Positions 17,664-26,512 of a stretch of DNA of 64,000 bases are shown here, in pieces. The notes below the pieces were generated by a model. It had not been told where the DNA came from, did not search any database, and saw only the letters and a list, made by a program, of their open reading frames with translations. Both the position numbers and the translations under genes were made by a program. How positions within the stretch are numbered: the stretch's first letter is position 1; each line of letters opens with the position of its first letter. Source of the stretch: Rhizobium sp. BK399 (lineage in GTDB: Bacteria > Pseudomonadota > Alphaproteobacteria > Rhizobiales > Rhizobiaceae); NCBI RefSeq assembly GCF_014194695.1, contig NZ_JACIAH010000005.1, positions 1-64,000 of the forward strand. Direction: 5' to 3'.

Positions 17664-18938
17664 TCAGGCGTGCTTTTCGAGCCAGGCCGAGATGACGCCT
17701 TCCAGCGACTCGACCAGGGCTTCGTCTTCCAGTTCCTCGACGATCTCGGCAACGAAGGCGTTGACGAGCATGGCGCGCGCCTTGTTCTCCGGAATACCGC
17801 GAGCCATCAGGTAGTAGAGATGGTTGTGATCGATGTCGGCAACGGTCGCGCCGTGACCGCACTGAACGTCGTCAGCAAAGATCTCGAGTTCCGGCTTCAC
17901 CGAGAATTCGGCGTCGTCGGACATCAGCAGCGTGTTGCATGCCATCTTCGCGTCAGTCTTCTGCGCATCAGGCGCAACCCGGATCATACCCTGGAAGACG
18001 CCGTTGGCGCGGTCGAAGACCACGTTGCGGATCACTTCGGTGGAACCCGTATGCGGAACGTTGTGGCCGAGAACCATGGTCACGTCGGTATGTGTTTCGG
18101 CGCCCAGCAGGTTGATGCCGCGCAGCGTCAGATCGGCACCCTCGCCCGTCACCTTGATGTGCAGTTCCTGACGAACCAGCTTGCCACCGGCGTTGATGAT
18201 GAAGAGCTTCAGCTTGGCATCGGCCCCGAGGTCGACACGGATCTGGCCAAGATGTGTATCCTCGGCACCCTGCTGCTGGACGATGATCCAGGTAAGCTCG
18301 GTGCCCTCTCCGACCGTGATGTCACTGACATGCGACACGAATGCCGCATCCGACGTCACTGCAAGGTGACGCTCGATAACGGTCGCCTTGATGTTGGCAC
18401 CGAAGCTGACCGGCAGGCGCGTATGCGCCTGACCACCAGCGTGAACGAACTGGATCTCCAGCGGTTCTTCGAGCAAAGTCTCGGCGGGAACGTCGAGGAC
18501 ATAGCCATCACGCACGAAGCTGCCGTTGATGCGACCGATCGCGTCGTCGCTGCCGAGCGCCCCAAGGCTGGTGGCAGCCGTGCCGTTTGAAAGCTGGGCC
18601 GCGTAGCCCGAAATTTCCAACCCGTCTACCGAACGCTTGAGGTCGGGAACGCCCTGAATGACCGAGAGAACCGAGGACTCTTCGACCAGCGGGTCGCGGG
18701 CTTCCGAACCGGCGTCGCCTGCCTGGTCCGGAATGGTCCGAAGCAGGGTCTTGAGGTCGGTATAGTGCCAGGCCTCGACGCGACGCGTCGGTAGGCCGGC
18801 CTTCTTCAGGTCGTCAAGCAGGCGGTCGCGGATGGCGATAACCGAACCGTCGCCCGGCAGTTCGCCGATCTGATCATTGAAAGCCTCGATGAGCGCCGCT
18901 TCCGCGGCGGTCTGGCGGCTCGTCGTCTGCATGTTCAT
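17664..18938 (-). CDS. sufD: Fe-S cluster assembly scaffold subunit SufD
   Basis: A 424-residue SufD, the partner of SufB in the SufBC2D scaffold. The C-terminal half carries the beta-helix core and the conserved DDVQCGHGATVADIDHNHLYYLMARGI block, with the cysteine and histidine used at the cluster interface. It begins 23 bases after sufC. Length matches E. coli SufD (423). The N-terminal half is less conserved, as usual. SufD does not bind the cluster alone and needs SufB and SufC. Confidence 0.93.
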   Translation of the reverse strand: MNMQTTSRQTAAEAALIEAFNDQIGELPGDGSVIAIRDRLLDDLKKAGLPTRRVEAWHYTDLKTLLRTIPDQAGDAGSEARDPLVEESSVLSVIQGVPDLKRSVDGLEISGYAAQLSNGTAATSLGALGSDDAIGRINGSFVRDGYVLDVPAETLLEEPLEIQFVHAGGQAHTRLPVSFGANIKATVIERHLAVTSDAAFVSHVSDITVGEGTELTWIIVQQQGAEDTHLGQIRVDLGADAKLKLFIINAGGKLVRQELHIKVTGEGADLTLRGINLLGAETHTDVTMVLGHNVPHTGSTEVIRNVVFDRANGVFQGMIRVAPDAQKTDAKMACNTLLMSDDAEFSVKPELEIFADDVQCGHGATVADIDHNHLYYLMARGIPENKARAMLVNAFVAEIVEELEDEALVESLEGVISAWLEKHA

Positions 18939-18961
18939 GAGACTCGTCCTTTCCGCCGTAA

Positions 18962-19717
18962 TCAGGCTGCCGCACCGATGATGTCGGCGTAGCCATTGGC
19001 TTCCAGATCATGCGCCAGCGTCTTGTCGCCCGACTTGATCACCTGGCCCTTGTAGAGAACGTGAACCGTATCCGGGACAATATAGTCGAGCAGGCGCTGG
19101 TAGTGCGTGATGACGATGACGGCGCGATCAGGCGAACGCAGCGCGTTGACGCCATCGGCGACGATCTTCAGCGCGTCGATGTCGAGACCGGAGTCGGTTT
19201 CGTCGAGGACGCAAAGCTGCGGCTGCAGCAATGCCATCTGCAGGATTTCGGCGCGCTTCTTCTCACCACCGGAGAAGCCGACATTCAGCGGGCGCTTCAG
19301 CATCTCAGTGTTGATCTGCAGCTTGCCAGCAGCGTCCTTCACGAGGCGCATGAAGTCAGGCGTCTTCAGCTCTTCTTCGCCGCGAGCCTTGCGCTGCTCA
19401 TTCATCGCGACCTTGAGGAACTGCATGGTGGCAACGCCCGGAATTTCGACCGGGTACTGGAAGGCGAGGAAAATGCCCTTGGCCGCGCGCTCGGCAGCGT
19501 CGAGTTCCAGGATGCTCTCGCCGTTGTAGAGGATGTCGCCTTCGGTCACTTCGTAGTCTTCACGGCCCGACAGGATGTAGGAGAGCGTCGACTTGCCGGA
19601 GCCGTTCGGGCCCATGATGGCGGCAACTTCGCCGGCCTTCACGGTGAGGTTCAGGCCGCGGATGATCTCTGTGCCGTCTTCGGCGATGCGGGCGTGCAGG
19701 TTCTTAATCTCAAGCAT
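18962..19717 (-). CDS. sufC: Fe-S assembly ATPase SufC
   Basis: A 251-residue ABC-type ATPase that drives conformational change in the SufBCD scaffold. Walker A is MGPNGSGKSTL near residues 33-43, the signature is FSGGEKKRAEI near 145, Walker B ends LCVLDETDSGLDIDALK near 170, and ITHYQRLL is the H-loop. Start ATG 19717 (MLEIKNLHA) is preferred over an in-frame start 57 bases upstream. Seventy-three bases separate it from sufB. SufC has no membrane domain, as expected for this family. Confidence 0.95.
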   Translation of the reverse strand: MLEIKNLHARIAEDGTEIIRGLNLTVKAGEVAAIMGPNGSGKSTLSYILSGREDYEVTEGDILYNGESILELDAAERAAKGIFLAFQYPVEIPGVATMQFLKVAMNEQRKARGEEELKTPDFMRLVKDAAGKLQINTEMLKRPLNVGFSGGEKKRAEILQMALLQPQLCVLDETDSGLDIDALKIVADGVNALRSPDRAVIVITHYQRLLDYIVPDTVHVLYKGQVIKSGDKTLAHDLEANGYADIIGAAA

Positions 19718-19790
19718 GGTCTTGTCCCATAAAAAGCAATCGGAGAAAGGCGCGATCCACGCGCCCTCGCGCATTCATTGTCGTGTTGCG

Positions 19791-21260
19791 TCAGCCGACG
19801 CTGCCTTCGAGCGAGATGCTGATGAGCTTCTGCGCCTCGACGGCAAATTCCATCGGCAGTTCCTGCAGGACTTCCTTGACGAAGCCGTTGACGATCAGGG
19901 CGATCGCCGCTTCGGTCGGGATGCCGCGCTGCAGGCAGTAGAACAGCTGGTCCTCGGAAATTTTCGAGGTCGTCGCTTCGTGCTCGAACTGCGCCGTCGA
20001 ATTCTTCGCCTCGATGTACGGCACCGTATGCGCGCCACACTTGTCGCCGATCAGCAGCGAGTCGCACTGCGTGAAGTTACGCGCGTTCGACGCCTTGCGG
20101 TGGGCCGAGACCTGTCCGCGATAGGTGTTCTGCGACACGCCCGCGGCAATGCCCTTGGAAACGATGCGGCTCGACGTGTTCTTGCCGAGATGGATCATCT
20201 TCGTGCCCGAGTCGATCTGCTGGTGGCCGTTCGACACGGCGATCGAGTAGAATTCGCCTCTGGAGTCGTCGCCGCGCAGGATGCAGGACGGGTACTTCCA
20301 GGTGATAGCCGAACCCGTTTCGACCTGCGTCCACGAAATCTTCGACCGGTGACCACGGCAGTCGCCGCGCTTGGTGACGAAGTTGTAGATACCGCCCTTG
20401 CCCTGCGCATCACCAGGATACCAGTTCTGGACAGTCGAATACTTGATCTCGGCATCATCGAGAGCCACGAGCTCGACGACAGCCGCATGCAGCTGGTTTT
20501 CGTCGCGCTGCGGGGCGGTGCAGCCTTCGAGGTAGGAGACGTAGGCGCCCTCTTCCGCGATGATCAGCGTCCGCTCGAACTGGCCGGTGTTCTTCTCGTT
20601 GATGCGGAAGTAGGTGGACAGCTCCATCGGGCAGCGAACGCCCTTCGGAACGAACACGAACGACCCATCGGTGAAGACAGCCGAGTTCAGCGTCGCATAA
20701 TAGTTGTCGGAGGTCGGAACGACGGAGCCGAGGTACTTCTGCACCAGTTCCGGATGCTCGCGGATCGCTTCCGAGATCGACATGAAGATCACGCCGGCCT
20801 TCTTCAGCTCTTCCTTGAAGGTCGTGACGACCGAAACGGAGTCAAAGACGGCATCGACTGCGATCTTCGGCCTTTCGACGCCGGCCAGGATTTCCTGCTC
20901 CTTGAGCGGAATACCGAGCTTCTCGTAGACCTTGAGGATTTCAGGGTCGACTTCGTCGAGCGACTTCGGGCCGGGCGTGCTTTTCGGCGCGGCGTAGTAG
21001 TAGATGTCGTTGAAATCGATTTTCGGATAGTCGACGCGCGCCCAGGTGGGCTCTTCCAGCGTCAGCCAGCGCTTGTAGGCTTCCAGACGCCATTCGAGCA
21101 TCCATTCCGGTTCCTGCTTCTTGGCGGAGATGAAACGGATGATATCTTCGGACAGGCCCTTGGGTGCCTTGTCCATTTCGATGATGGTCTCGAAACCGTA
21201 TTTATACTGATCGACGTCAATCTCGCGGACGCGATCAACCGTTTCCTGGACGGCGGGCAT
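19791..21260 (-). CDS. sufB: Fe-S cluster assembly scaffold subunit SufB
   Basis: A 489-residue SufB, the subunit on which the nascent Fe-S cluster is built. The conserved core includes [39 protein letters not shown] with a key Cys, [11 protein letters not shown], and the C-terminal [20 protein letters not shown] start at ATG 21260 (MPAVQETV), with GGAG six bases upstream, rather than an in-frame TTG 12 bases earlier. The gene follows sufS2 after 144 bases. Its operon context is unmistakable. Confidence 0.96.
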   Translation of the reverse strand: MPAVQETVDRVREIDVDQYKYGFETIIEMDKAPKGLSEDIIRFISAKKQEPEWMLEWRLEAYKRWLTLEEPTWARVDYPKIDFNDIYYYAAPKSTPGPKSLDEVDPEILKVYEKLGIPLKEQEILAGVERPKIAVDAVFDSVSVVTTFKEELKKAGVIFMSISEAIREHPELVQKYLGSVVPTSDNYYATLNSAVFTDGSFVFVPKGVRCPMELSTYFRINEKNTGQFERTLIIAEEGAYVSYLEGCTAPQRDENQLHAAVVELVALDDAEIKYSTVQNWYPGDAQGKGGIYNFVTKRGDCRGHRSKISWTQVETGSAITWKYPSCILRGDDSRGEFYSIAVSNGHQQIDSGTKMIHLGKNTSSRIVSKGIAAGVSQNTYRGQVSAHRKASNARNFTQCDSLLIGDKCGAHTVPYIEAKNSTAQFEHEATTSKISEDQLFYCLQRGIPTEAAIALIVNGFVKEVLQELPMEFAVEAQKLISISLEGSVG

Positions 21261-21404
21261 GTCATTCTCCAATCTCGCCGGAGAAAAGGTCCGGCAGCTT
21301 GTCGTTCGGGCAGTATAGGTTTGCCCCGTATGTAGGTGGCCAAAAGGGACTTTTCAGCCCGAATGGCAAGCGGAAAATTGCCTTTCCGCAAATTTATGAA
21401 GCGG

Positions 21405-22571
21405 TCACGCCGCCTCTCCGGCCGGCTTGCGCCGAGCGGCTATTTTCGCAAAGACGGAAATCGCTCGGTCGACCTCCTCTTCGGTCGTGGCAAAGCCCAA
21501 CGAAATCCGCAGAGCACCGAGCTTGGGATCACGCCCCATGGCGACCAGAACATGACTCTCGCCCACCTTGCCGGACGAGCAGGCAGAGCCGGCGGAAAGC
21601 GCAACGCCTTCGAGATCGAAGGCGATCTGGCCCGTTTCAGCCTTCAGCCCCGGAAGGGTGAAGAAAGTCGTGTTGGAAACGCGTGCTCCCTCGGCGCCGT
21701 AGACGACAACATCGGGTGCAGCCCCACGCATACCGCTTTCCAGCCGGTCACGCAGCGCCGAAATTGCCGCGTTGCGGGCCTCGAATTCCGCGACAGCGGC
21801 TTCCGCGGCAGCGCCAAAGCCGACCACCGCCAATGAATTTTCCGTCCCCGAGCGGTGACCCTTCTCCTGGCCACCGCCGTGGATCAACGGCAGTGGCATC
21901 AACACTTCCCCGCGTGTAACGAGCGCGCCGGCGCCCTTGGGGCCGCCAATCTTGTGCGACGATACGATCAGGAAATCGGCGCCAAGCTCGTTGATATCGA
22001 GCTTCAGTCGGCCCGCGGCCTGTACAGCATCGACAACAAGCAGCCCGCCCTGCGCCTGCACGATCTTTGCAATATCGGAAATTGGCTGAACGATGCCGGT
22101 CTCGTTGTTGACAAGCATGACCGCGACCATCGGCAACCCTGCCGACTTGTCGTGAGCAGCAAGCAGAGCGCCAAGAGCGTCAAGATCGACGACACCGGCC
22201 TCTGTCACCGGAATTTCCGTCGTCTGCTCCTTCGAAAACCGACCACCCTCCCGCACGGCCGGATGCTCGACCGCCGAATAATAGAGCCGACCGATGGCTA
22301 TTGGCGTCCGCCCCATCTTGAAATCAGGCGTCAGCACCATGTTGGCTGCTTCGGTAGCGCCACTGGTAAAGATCACATGCGCGGCATCGGCACCCGTAAG
22401 GACAGCGACCTGCCGCCGCGCGTGTTCGATCGCAGCTCGGACGCTGCGGCCTTCGCCATGCACCGAGTTCGGATTGCCGAACAGATCCAGCGCGCGCAGA
22501 ACCGCGTCGCGCGCATGTGGATGCAGCGGCGAAGTCGCGTTCCAGTCGAGATAAAGGCGTGGCGGCGCCAT
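21405..22571 (-). CDS. sufS2: Cysteine desulfurase (SufS2, NifS/IscS-like)
   Basis: A 388-residue class V aminotransferase of the NifS/IscS group, distinct from the SufS downstream. It begins YLDWNATSPLHPHA, has the PLP lysine in SSHKIGGPKGAGALV near residue 204, and the catalytic Cys331 in SAGSACSSGKVGESHVL. The short active-site loop with CSSG is IscS-like. It heads the operon, and the operator region just upstream controls everything that follows. Rhizobial operons use both desulfurases; whether they are redundant or have separate partners is not resolved. Confidence 0.94.
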   Translation of the reverse strand: MAPPRLYLDWNATSPLHPHARDAVLRALDLFGNPNSVHGEGRSVRAAIEHARRQVAVLTGADAAHVIFTSGATEAANMVLTPDFKMGRTPIAIGRLYYSAVEHPAVREGGRFSKEQTTEIPVTEAGVVDLDALGALLAAHDKSAGLPMVAVMLVNNETGIVQPISDIAKIVQAQGGLLVVDAVQAAGRLKLDINELGADFLIVSSHKIGGPKGAGALVTRGEVLMPLPLIHGGGQEKGHRSGTENSLAVVGFGAAAEAAVAEFEARNAAISALRDRLESGMRGAAPDVVVYGAEGARVSNTTFFTLPGLKAETGQIAFDLEGVALSAGSACSSGKVGESHVLVAMGRDPKLGALRISLGFATTEEEVDRAISVFAKIAARRKPAGEAA

Positions 22572-22681
22572 GATCTTTGTCCTGCGCTTTAAGCTTGCAC
22601 GACGCCTCGGCTCATTTTCCTTGAAATTTCGGCCGGGCTTGCCTTATGACACATCCCACAATGCGTGGATCGCCATGCAAG

Positions 22682-22698
22682 TTTCGAATTGTTCTAAA
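22682..22698 (-). promoter_or_regulatory. Candidate ICE motif (Irr box)
   Basis: TTTCGAA-TTG-TTCTAAA differs by one base from the ICE palindrome TTTAGAA-N3-TTCTAAA bound by the iron regulator Irr in Rhizobiales. It lies about 111 bases before the sufS2 start and overlaps the predicted transcription start. A further half site, TTTAGAA, follows at 22705-22711. Confidence 0.6.
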
Positions 22699-22702
22699 CT
22701 GC

Positions 22703-22731
22703 GTTTTAGAAAAGCTGACAACGTTCGTCAA
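22703..22731 (-). promoter_or_regulatory. Candidate promoter for the SUF operon
   Basis: Read on the minus strand: TTGACG at 22731-22726, a 17-base spacer, then TAAAAC at 22708-22703. The -35 hexamer overlaps the candidate RirA box and the start point falls inside the candidate Irr box. Predicted leader length is about 125 bases. Confidence 0.45.
22716..22730. promoter_or_regulatory. Candidate IRO box (RirA site)
   Basis: TGA-CAACGTTCG-TCA is an exact match to the TGA-N9-TCA iron-responsive operator bound by RirA in rhizobia. It overlaps the -35 element of the predicted SUF promoter. The site lies in the divergent region, so it could also affect the hydrolase gene on the plus strand. Confidence 0.6.
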
Positions 22732-22774
22732 GTCTGCGCAGCGTGAACGCGAAGAAATAAACGCCGGAGTACCG

Positions 22775-23452
22775 ATGCCCGAAGTCATTTTCAACGGCCC
22801 CGCAGGCCGCCTTGAAGGCCGCTACCAGCCCTCCAAGGAAAAGAGCGCGCCGATTGCCCTCATCCTGCACCCGCACCCTCAGTTCGGCGGCACGATGAAC
22901 AACCAGATCGTCTACCAGCTCTTCTACATGTTCCAGAAGCGCGGTTTCACGACGCTGCGCTTCAACTTCCGGGGAATCGGTCGCAGCCAGGGCGAATTCG
23001 ACCACGGCGCCGGCGAGCTTTCCGATGCGGCCTCGGCCCTCGACTGGGTGCAGAGCTTGCATCCCGATTCGAAGACATGCTGGGTTGCCGGCTATTCCTT
23101 CGGCTCCTGGATCGGCATGCAGCTCCTGATGCGTCGTCCTGAGATCGAAGGCTTCATGTCGATTGCGCCGCAGCCGAATACCTACGACTTCTCGTTCCTC
23201 GCACCCTGCCCGTCGTCCGGCCTGATCATCAACGGCGAAGCCGACAAGGTCGCGCCCGAAAAGGATGTGAACGGCCTCGTCGAGAAGCTGAAGACGCAGA
23301 AGGGTATCCTGATCACGCACCGCACGGTGCCGGGCGCCAACCACTTCTTCAACGGCCAGGTCGAGACGCTGATGGGCGAATGCGAGGATTACCTCGATCG
23401 CCGCCTGAATGGCGAACTGGTGCCTGAGCCGGCCGCCAAGCGCATCCGCTAG
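22775..23452 (+). CDS. Alpha/beta hydrolase (COG2945 type)
   Basis: A 225-residue cytoplasmic alpha/beta hydrolase of the COG2945-like group. LILHPHPQFGGTMNN is the characteristic start of the fold, RFNFRGIGRSQG follows near residue 68, and GYSFGSWIGM carries the nucleophile Ser near residue 112. A C-terminal VPGANHFFNG supplies the His. ATG 22775 has GGAG six bases before it; longer upstream frames run through the iron operators. It faces away from the SUF operon and shares its operator region. No substrate is known. It overlaps the convergent acetyltransferase gene by four bases. Confidence 0.85.
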   Translation: MPEVIFNGPAGRLEGRYQPSKEKSAPIALILHPHPQFGGTMNNQIVYQLFYMFQKRGFTTLRFNFRGIGRSQGEFDHGAGELSDAASALDWVQSLHPDSKTCWVAGYSFGSWIGMQLLMRRPEIEGFMSIAPQPNTYDFSFLAPCPSSGLIINGEADKVAPEKDVNGLVEKLKTQKGILITHRTVPGANHFFNGQVETLMGECEDYLDRRLNGELVPEPAAKRIR

Positions 23453-23973
23453 GCCGATCGCATCCCGGCGGTCATTTCGAACGTCGGACAGGACAATCCG
23501 TCAATGATCATAGGCATGCGGCTTCGCATGCCTATTTTCGTCAGGACATGCTGGGACGCGGCATTGTCAGGATGGGTGAATGCGATGAACTGTTGCGCAA
23601 AGTTCCGCCGGAAAAACCAGTCCATCAGGCGGCTGGCAATCTCCGTCGCATAGCCTTTGCCCCACTCCTGCTGCCTCAGCGAGTACCCGAGTTCGAAATC
23701 CTGCCTGTCGCCGCCGAACAGCGAAAAGCCCGCGCGACCGATGAAGCGGCCATCCTCACGACTCATAACCTTGTATTTCGTCGTTCCGTCCCGCGCCTGC
23801 TCGCCGAACCAGCTGCGCAGTCGCTCGTCGGCCTTCTCTCGCGACCATGGGGCTGCGCCGGAAAGATATCGCGTCGTCTCGATCGTCGAGTGAAGCTCCT
23901 GAATGAGACCGGCATCGTCGGGTTCCCACATGACGGCGACAAGCCGGGGCGTCTCCAGAATGACCTGCCTCAC
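23449..23973 (-). CDS. GNAT family N-acetyltransferase (RimJ/RimL type)
   Basis: A 174-residue GNAT acetyltransferase. It opens [18 protein letters not shown], has the acetyl-CoA-binding segment [21 protein letters not shown] (Q/RxxGxG/A type) near residues 100-120, and [17 protein letters not shown] near 133. This is the pattern of the RimJ/RimL-like subgroup that acetylates protein N-termini, tRNA-linked or small-molecule amines. It appears to start with GTG overlapping the anmK stop, so the two genes are translationally coupled. The target is unknown. Confidence 0.8.
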   Translation of the reverse strand: MRQVILETPRLVAVMWEPDDAGLIQELHSTIETTRYLSGAAPWSREKADERLRSWFGEQARDGTTKYKVMSREDGRFIGRAGFSLFGGDRQDFELGYSLRQQEWGKGYATEIASRLMDWFFRRNFAQQFIAFTHPDNAASQHVLTKIGMRSRMPMIIDGLSCPTFEMTAGMRSA

Positions 23974-25088
23974 GGCTTCACCACCACACCGCCGCTGACA
24001 GGCGTACCAACTCCCGTCGTTCCCGGAAATGTTAAAGGCAGGCCGTCCAGCGACCGAACAGCGAGATAAGCCCAGGCTTCCGCCTCCATGGAATCACCGT
24101 TGAACCCCGCTTCTTCCGCTGCAATCACCTCGGCGCCCCGTCTTTGCGCCAGATCCTTCAGATCCTGCATCAGCACGCGATTGAGGCGCCCACCTCCGCA
24201 GATGATATACAGCGTCGGCATCACTGGCAGGTGACCCGCGGACTTGATGATCGACGCGGCGGCGACATGCGCAAGGGTGCGCGCACCATCCGCAAGCTCT
24301 GCGTCCGAGCCTGAAGGTGGTGGAAAGTCGTTGCGGTCAAGCGAGCGCCGCTTCTCCGCTGTAAAGAACGGGCTGCTCAAATAGCGATCCGCGAGATCGT
24401 CGATCACCCGTCCCTCCGAGGCAATCATGCCGCCTTGATCGAACGGCACCCCCGCATGGGTCTCAACCCACTGGTCGATCAACGTATTGCCCGGCCCGCT
24501 ATCATATCCGACGATGATGCCATCAGCACCGACATAGGTCAGGTTGGAAATCCCGCCGATGTTGACGAAGCAGACCGGCAAGGTCGCATCAGCGACGTTA
24601 GCAGCAAGCGCCGCGTGGTAAACCGGGACCAGGGGTGCGCCCTGACCGCCGTGGACCATGTCATTGGCGCGGAGGTCATAGGCGACAGGTATCCCCGTCT
24701 CGCGGGCGAGCAGCGTCCCGTCACCGATCTGGACCGTCAGCGCCTCGTCCGGCCGATGCAGCACCGTCTGCCCATGAAAGCCGATGACGTCGATCGCGGA
24801 TGCATCCAGCGCGTTCGCGTCCAGAAATTGCCTAACGGCAATTGCATGACGCAACGTCAGTTCTCGCTCGATTGATGCCAGTTCGCCCGGTCTCTGCTCA
24901 CGCCGCGTGATAATTTTCGCCTGCTCCAGCGCAACCTTCAGCCGGTCGCGAAAGGCGGGCTCATACGGGACACCAAGGGAGGGCCCGCGTTCGACGACGG
25001 TACGGCCGTCGGTGCGCAGCAGCGCCACATCGATACCATCCATCGACGTTCCGCTCATCAAACCGATCGCGGTTCTGATCTTCTCCAT
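23970..25088 (-). CDS. anmK: Anhydro-N-acetylmuramic acid kinase
   Basis: A 372-residue AnmK, which cleaves the 1,6-anhydro ring of anhMurNAc and phosphorylates it during cell-wall recycling. Family signatures include [16 protein letters not shown] at the N-terminus, [14 protein letters not shown] near residue 100, GGISNLTYV near 190, [12 protein letters not shown] near 210 and ICGGGRLN near 315. I start at ATG 25088; an upstream in-frame ATG is less likely. It is divergent from tyrS across 116 bases, a common arrangement in rhizobia. Confidence 0.93.
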   Translation of the reverse strand: MEKIRTAIGLMSGTSMDGIDVALLRTDGRTVVERGPSLGVPYEPAFRDRLKVALEQAKIITRREQRPGELASIERELTLRHAIAVRQFLDANALDASAIDVIGFHGQTVLHRPDEALTVQIGDGTLLARETGIPVAYDLRANDMVHGGQGAPLVPVYHAALAANVADATLPVCFVNIGGISNLTYVGADGIIVGYDSGPGNTLIDQWVETHAGVPFDQGGMIASEGRVIDDLADRYLSSPFFTAEKRRSLDRNDFPPPSGSDAELADGARTLAHVAAASIIKSAGHLPVMPTLYIICGGGRLNRVLMQDLKDLAQRRGAEVIAAEEAGFNGDSMEAEAWAYLAVRSLDGLPLTFPGTTGVGTPVSGGVVVKP

Positions 25089-25204
25089 GGAGCCTCGCTG
25101 GAAGATTCCTGCCAAATGGTGACTGTTCGGCAAAACAGTGCTAAACGCGCCGCGTCACTTCGACAATAGCCAATCCGAAAATCCGCATCCGAGAGCAAAA
25201 GGTC

Positions 25205-26461
25205 ATGTCCGAGTTCAAATCCGATTTCCTCCGCACGCTGAAAGAGCGCGGCTTCATTCATCAAATTTCCGATGAATCCGGCCTCGACGAACTCTTCGCC
25301 AAGGAAACGGTAACAGCCTATATCGGCTTTGACCCGACCGCGCCTAGCCTGCATGCTGGCTCGCTGATCCAGATCATGATGCTGCACTGGATGCAGGCGA
25401 CGGGCCATCGCGCCATTTCGCTGATGGGCGGCGGCACCGGCATGGTCGGCGACCCCTCCTTCAAGGAGGAGGCGCGGCAGCTGATGACCGTCGATACGAT
25501 CGAGAGCAACATCGCTTCGATCAAGCGCGTCTTCTCGAATTACCTGACCTACGGCGAAGAGGCGAAGGACGCGTTGATGATCAACAATGCCGAATGGCTG
25601 AGATCTCTCAACTACCTTGAATTCCTGCGCGATGTTGGCCGGCACTTCTCGGTCAACCGCATGCTAGCTTTCGATAGCGTCAAGACGCGCCTCGATCGCG
25701 AACAGTCGCTGTCGTTCCTCGAATTCAACTACATGATCCTGCAGGCCTACGACTTCGTCGAATTGGCGAAGCGTTACGACTGCCGTCTGCAGATGGGTGG
25801 TTCGGACCAGTGGGGCAACATCGTCAATGGCATCGATCTCGGTCACCGCATGGGGACGCCGCAGCTCTACGCCCTCACCTCGCCGCTGCTGACGACCGCG
25901 TCAGGTGCGAAGATGGGCAAGTCTGCCACCGGCGCTGTCTGGCTCAACGCAGACATGCTGTCGGCCTATGACTTCTGGCAGTACTGGCGCAATACAGAGG
26001 ATGCCGACGTTTCGCGCTTCCTAAAGCTCTACACAACCCTACCGATGGACGAAATCGCACGACTTTCGGCGCTCGCCGGCTCCGAGATCAACGAGGTCAA
26101 GAAGATCCTCGCCACGGAAGTCACCGCCATCCTGCACGGCCGTGCAGCCGCTGAACAAGCTGCCGAAACCGCCCGCAAGACGTTCGAGGAAGGCGGCCTT
26201 GCAGAAAACCTTCCGTCTGTCGACGTACCGGCTGCCGAACTCGACGGCGGCATCGGCCTTCTGTCGCTGATCGTCCGCGCTGGCCTTGCTGCTTCGAATG
26301 GTGAGGCGCGCCGCCATGTTCAGGGCGGTGCCGTACGTATCAACGACCAGGCCGTCAGTGATGAGCGCAAGGTGATCGGCAGTGGCGAAGTTACCGCCGA
26401 TGGCGTCATCAAGCTTTCGCTTGGCAAGAAGAAGCACATTCTGATCCGCCGCGCCGCATAA
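25205..26461 (+). CDS. tyrS: Tyrosyl-tRNA synthetase
   Basis: A 418-residue class I aminoacyl-tRNA synthetase. [16 protein letters not shown] contains the HIGH-equivalent, GSDQWGNI recognises substrate near residue 197, and KMGKSATG at 236 is the KMSKS variant. A C-terminal S4 domain (about residues 355-415) binds tRNA and starts [25 protein letters not shown] precedes the ATG. A strong intrinsic terminator follows. Alone on its strand, it should be a single-gene transcript. Confidence 0.97.
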   Translation: MSEFKSDFLRTLKERGFIHQISDESGLDELFAKETVTAYIGFDPTAPSLHAGSLIQIMMLHWMQATGHRAISLMGGGTGMVGDPSFKEEARQLMTVDTIESNIASIKRVFSNYLTYGEEAKDALMINNAEWLRSLNYLEFLRDVGRHFSVNRMLAFDSVKTRLDREQSLSFLEFNYMILQAYDFVELAKRYDCRLQMGGSDQWGNIVNGIDLGHRMGTPQLYALTSPLLTTASGAKMGKSATGAVWLNADMLSAYDFWQYWRNTEDADVSRFLKLYTTLPMDEIARLSALAGSEINEVKKILATEVTAILHGRAAAEQAAETARKTFEEGGLAENLPSVDVPAAELDGGIGLLSLIVRAGLAASNGEARRHVQGGAVRINDQAVSDERKVIGSGEVTADGVIKLSLGKKKHILIRRAA

Positions 26462-26482
26462 CACGGACGACATCGGAAACCG

Positions 26483-26508
26483 AAAGCCGGCCTCGAGCCG
26501 GCTTTTTT
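26483..26508 (+). terminator. Intrinsic terminator after tyrS
   Basis: AAAGCCGGC pairs perfectly with GCCGGCTTT around a CTCGA loop and runs into a T tract (TTTTTT). It ends five bases before the stop of the convergent AsmA-like gene. Confidence 0.9.
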
Positions 26509-26512
26509 GTGC

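Noticed and set aside
19593..21335. A 580-codon frame antisense to sufC/sufB, and similar long antisense frames at 17172-18590, 40725-42074 and 58232-59452
   Set aside because: Each overlaps a well-identified gene, lacks a ribosome site and gives a composition typical of codon mirror images, rich in Arg and Asp or His.
22692..22711. Reading TTCTAAA-N6-TTTAGAA as the only palindrome near the SUF promoter
   Set aside because: The more informative reading is TTTCGAA-N3-TTCTAAA, which matches the ICE consensus with the correct spacing; the TTTAGAA is probably an extra half site.
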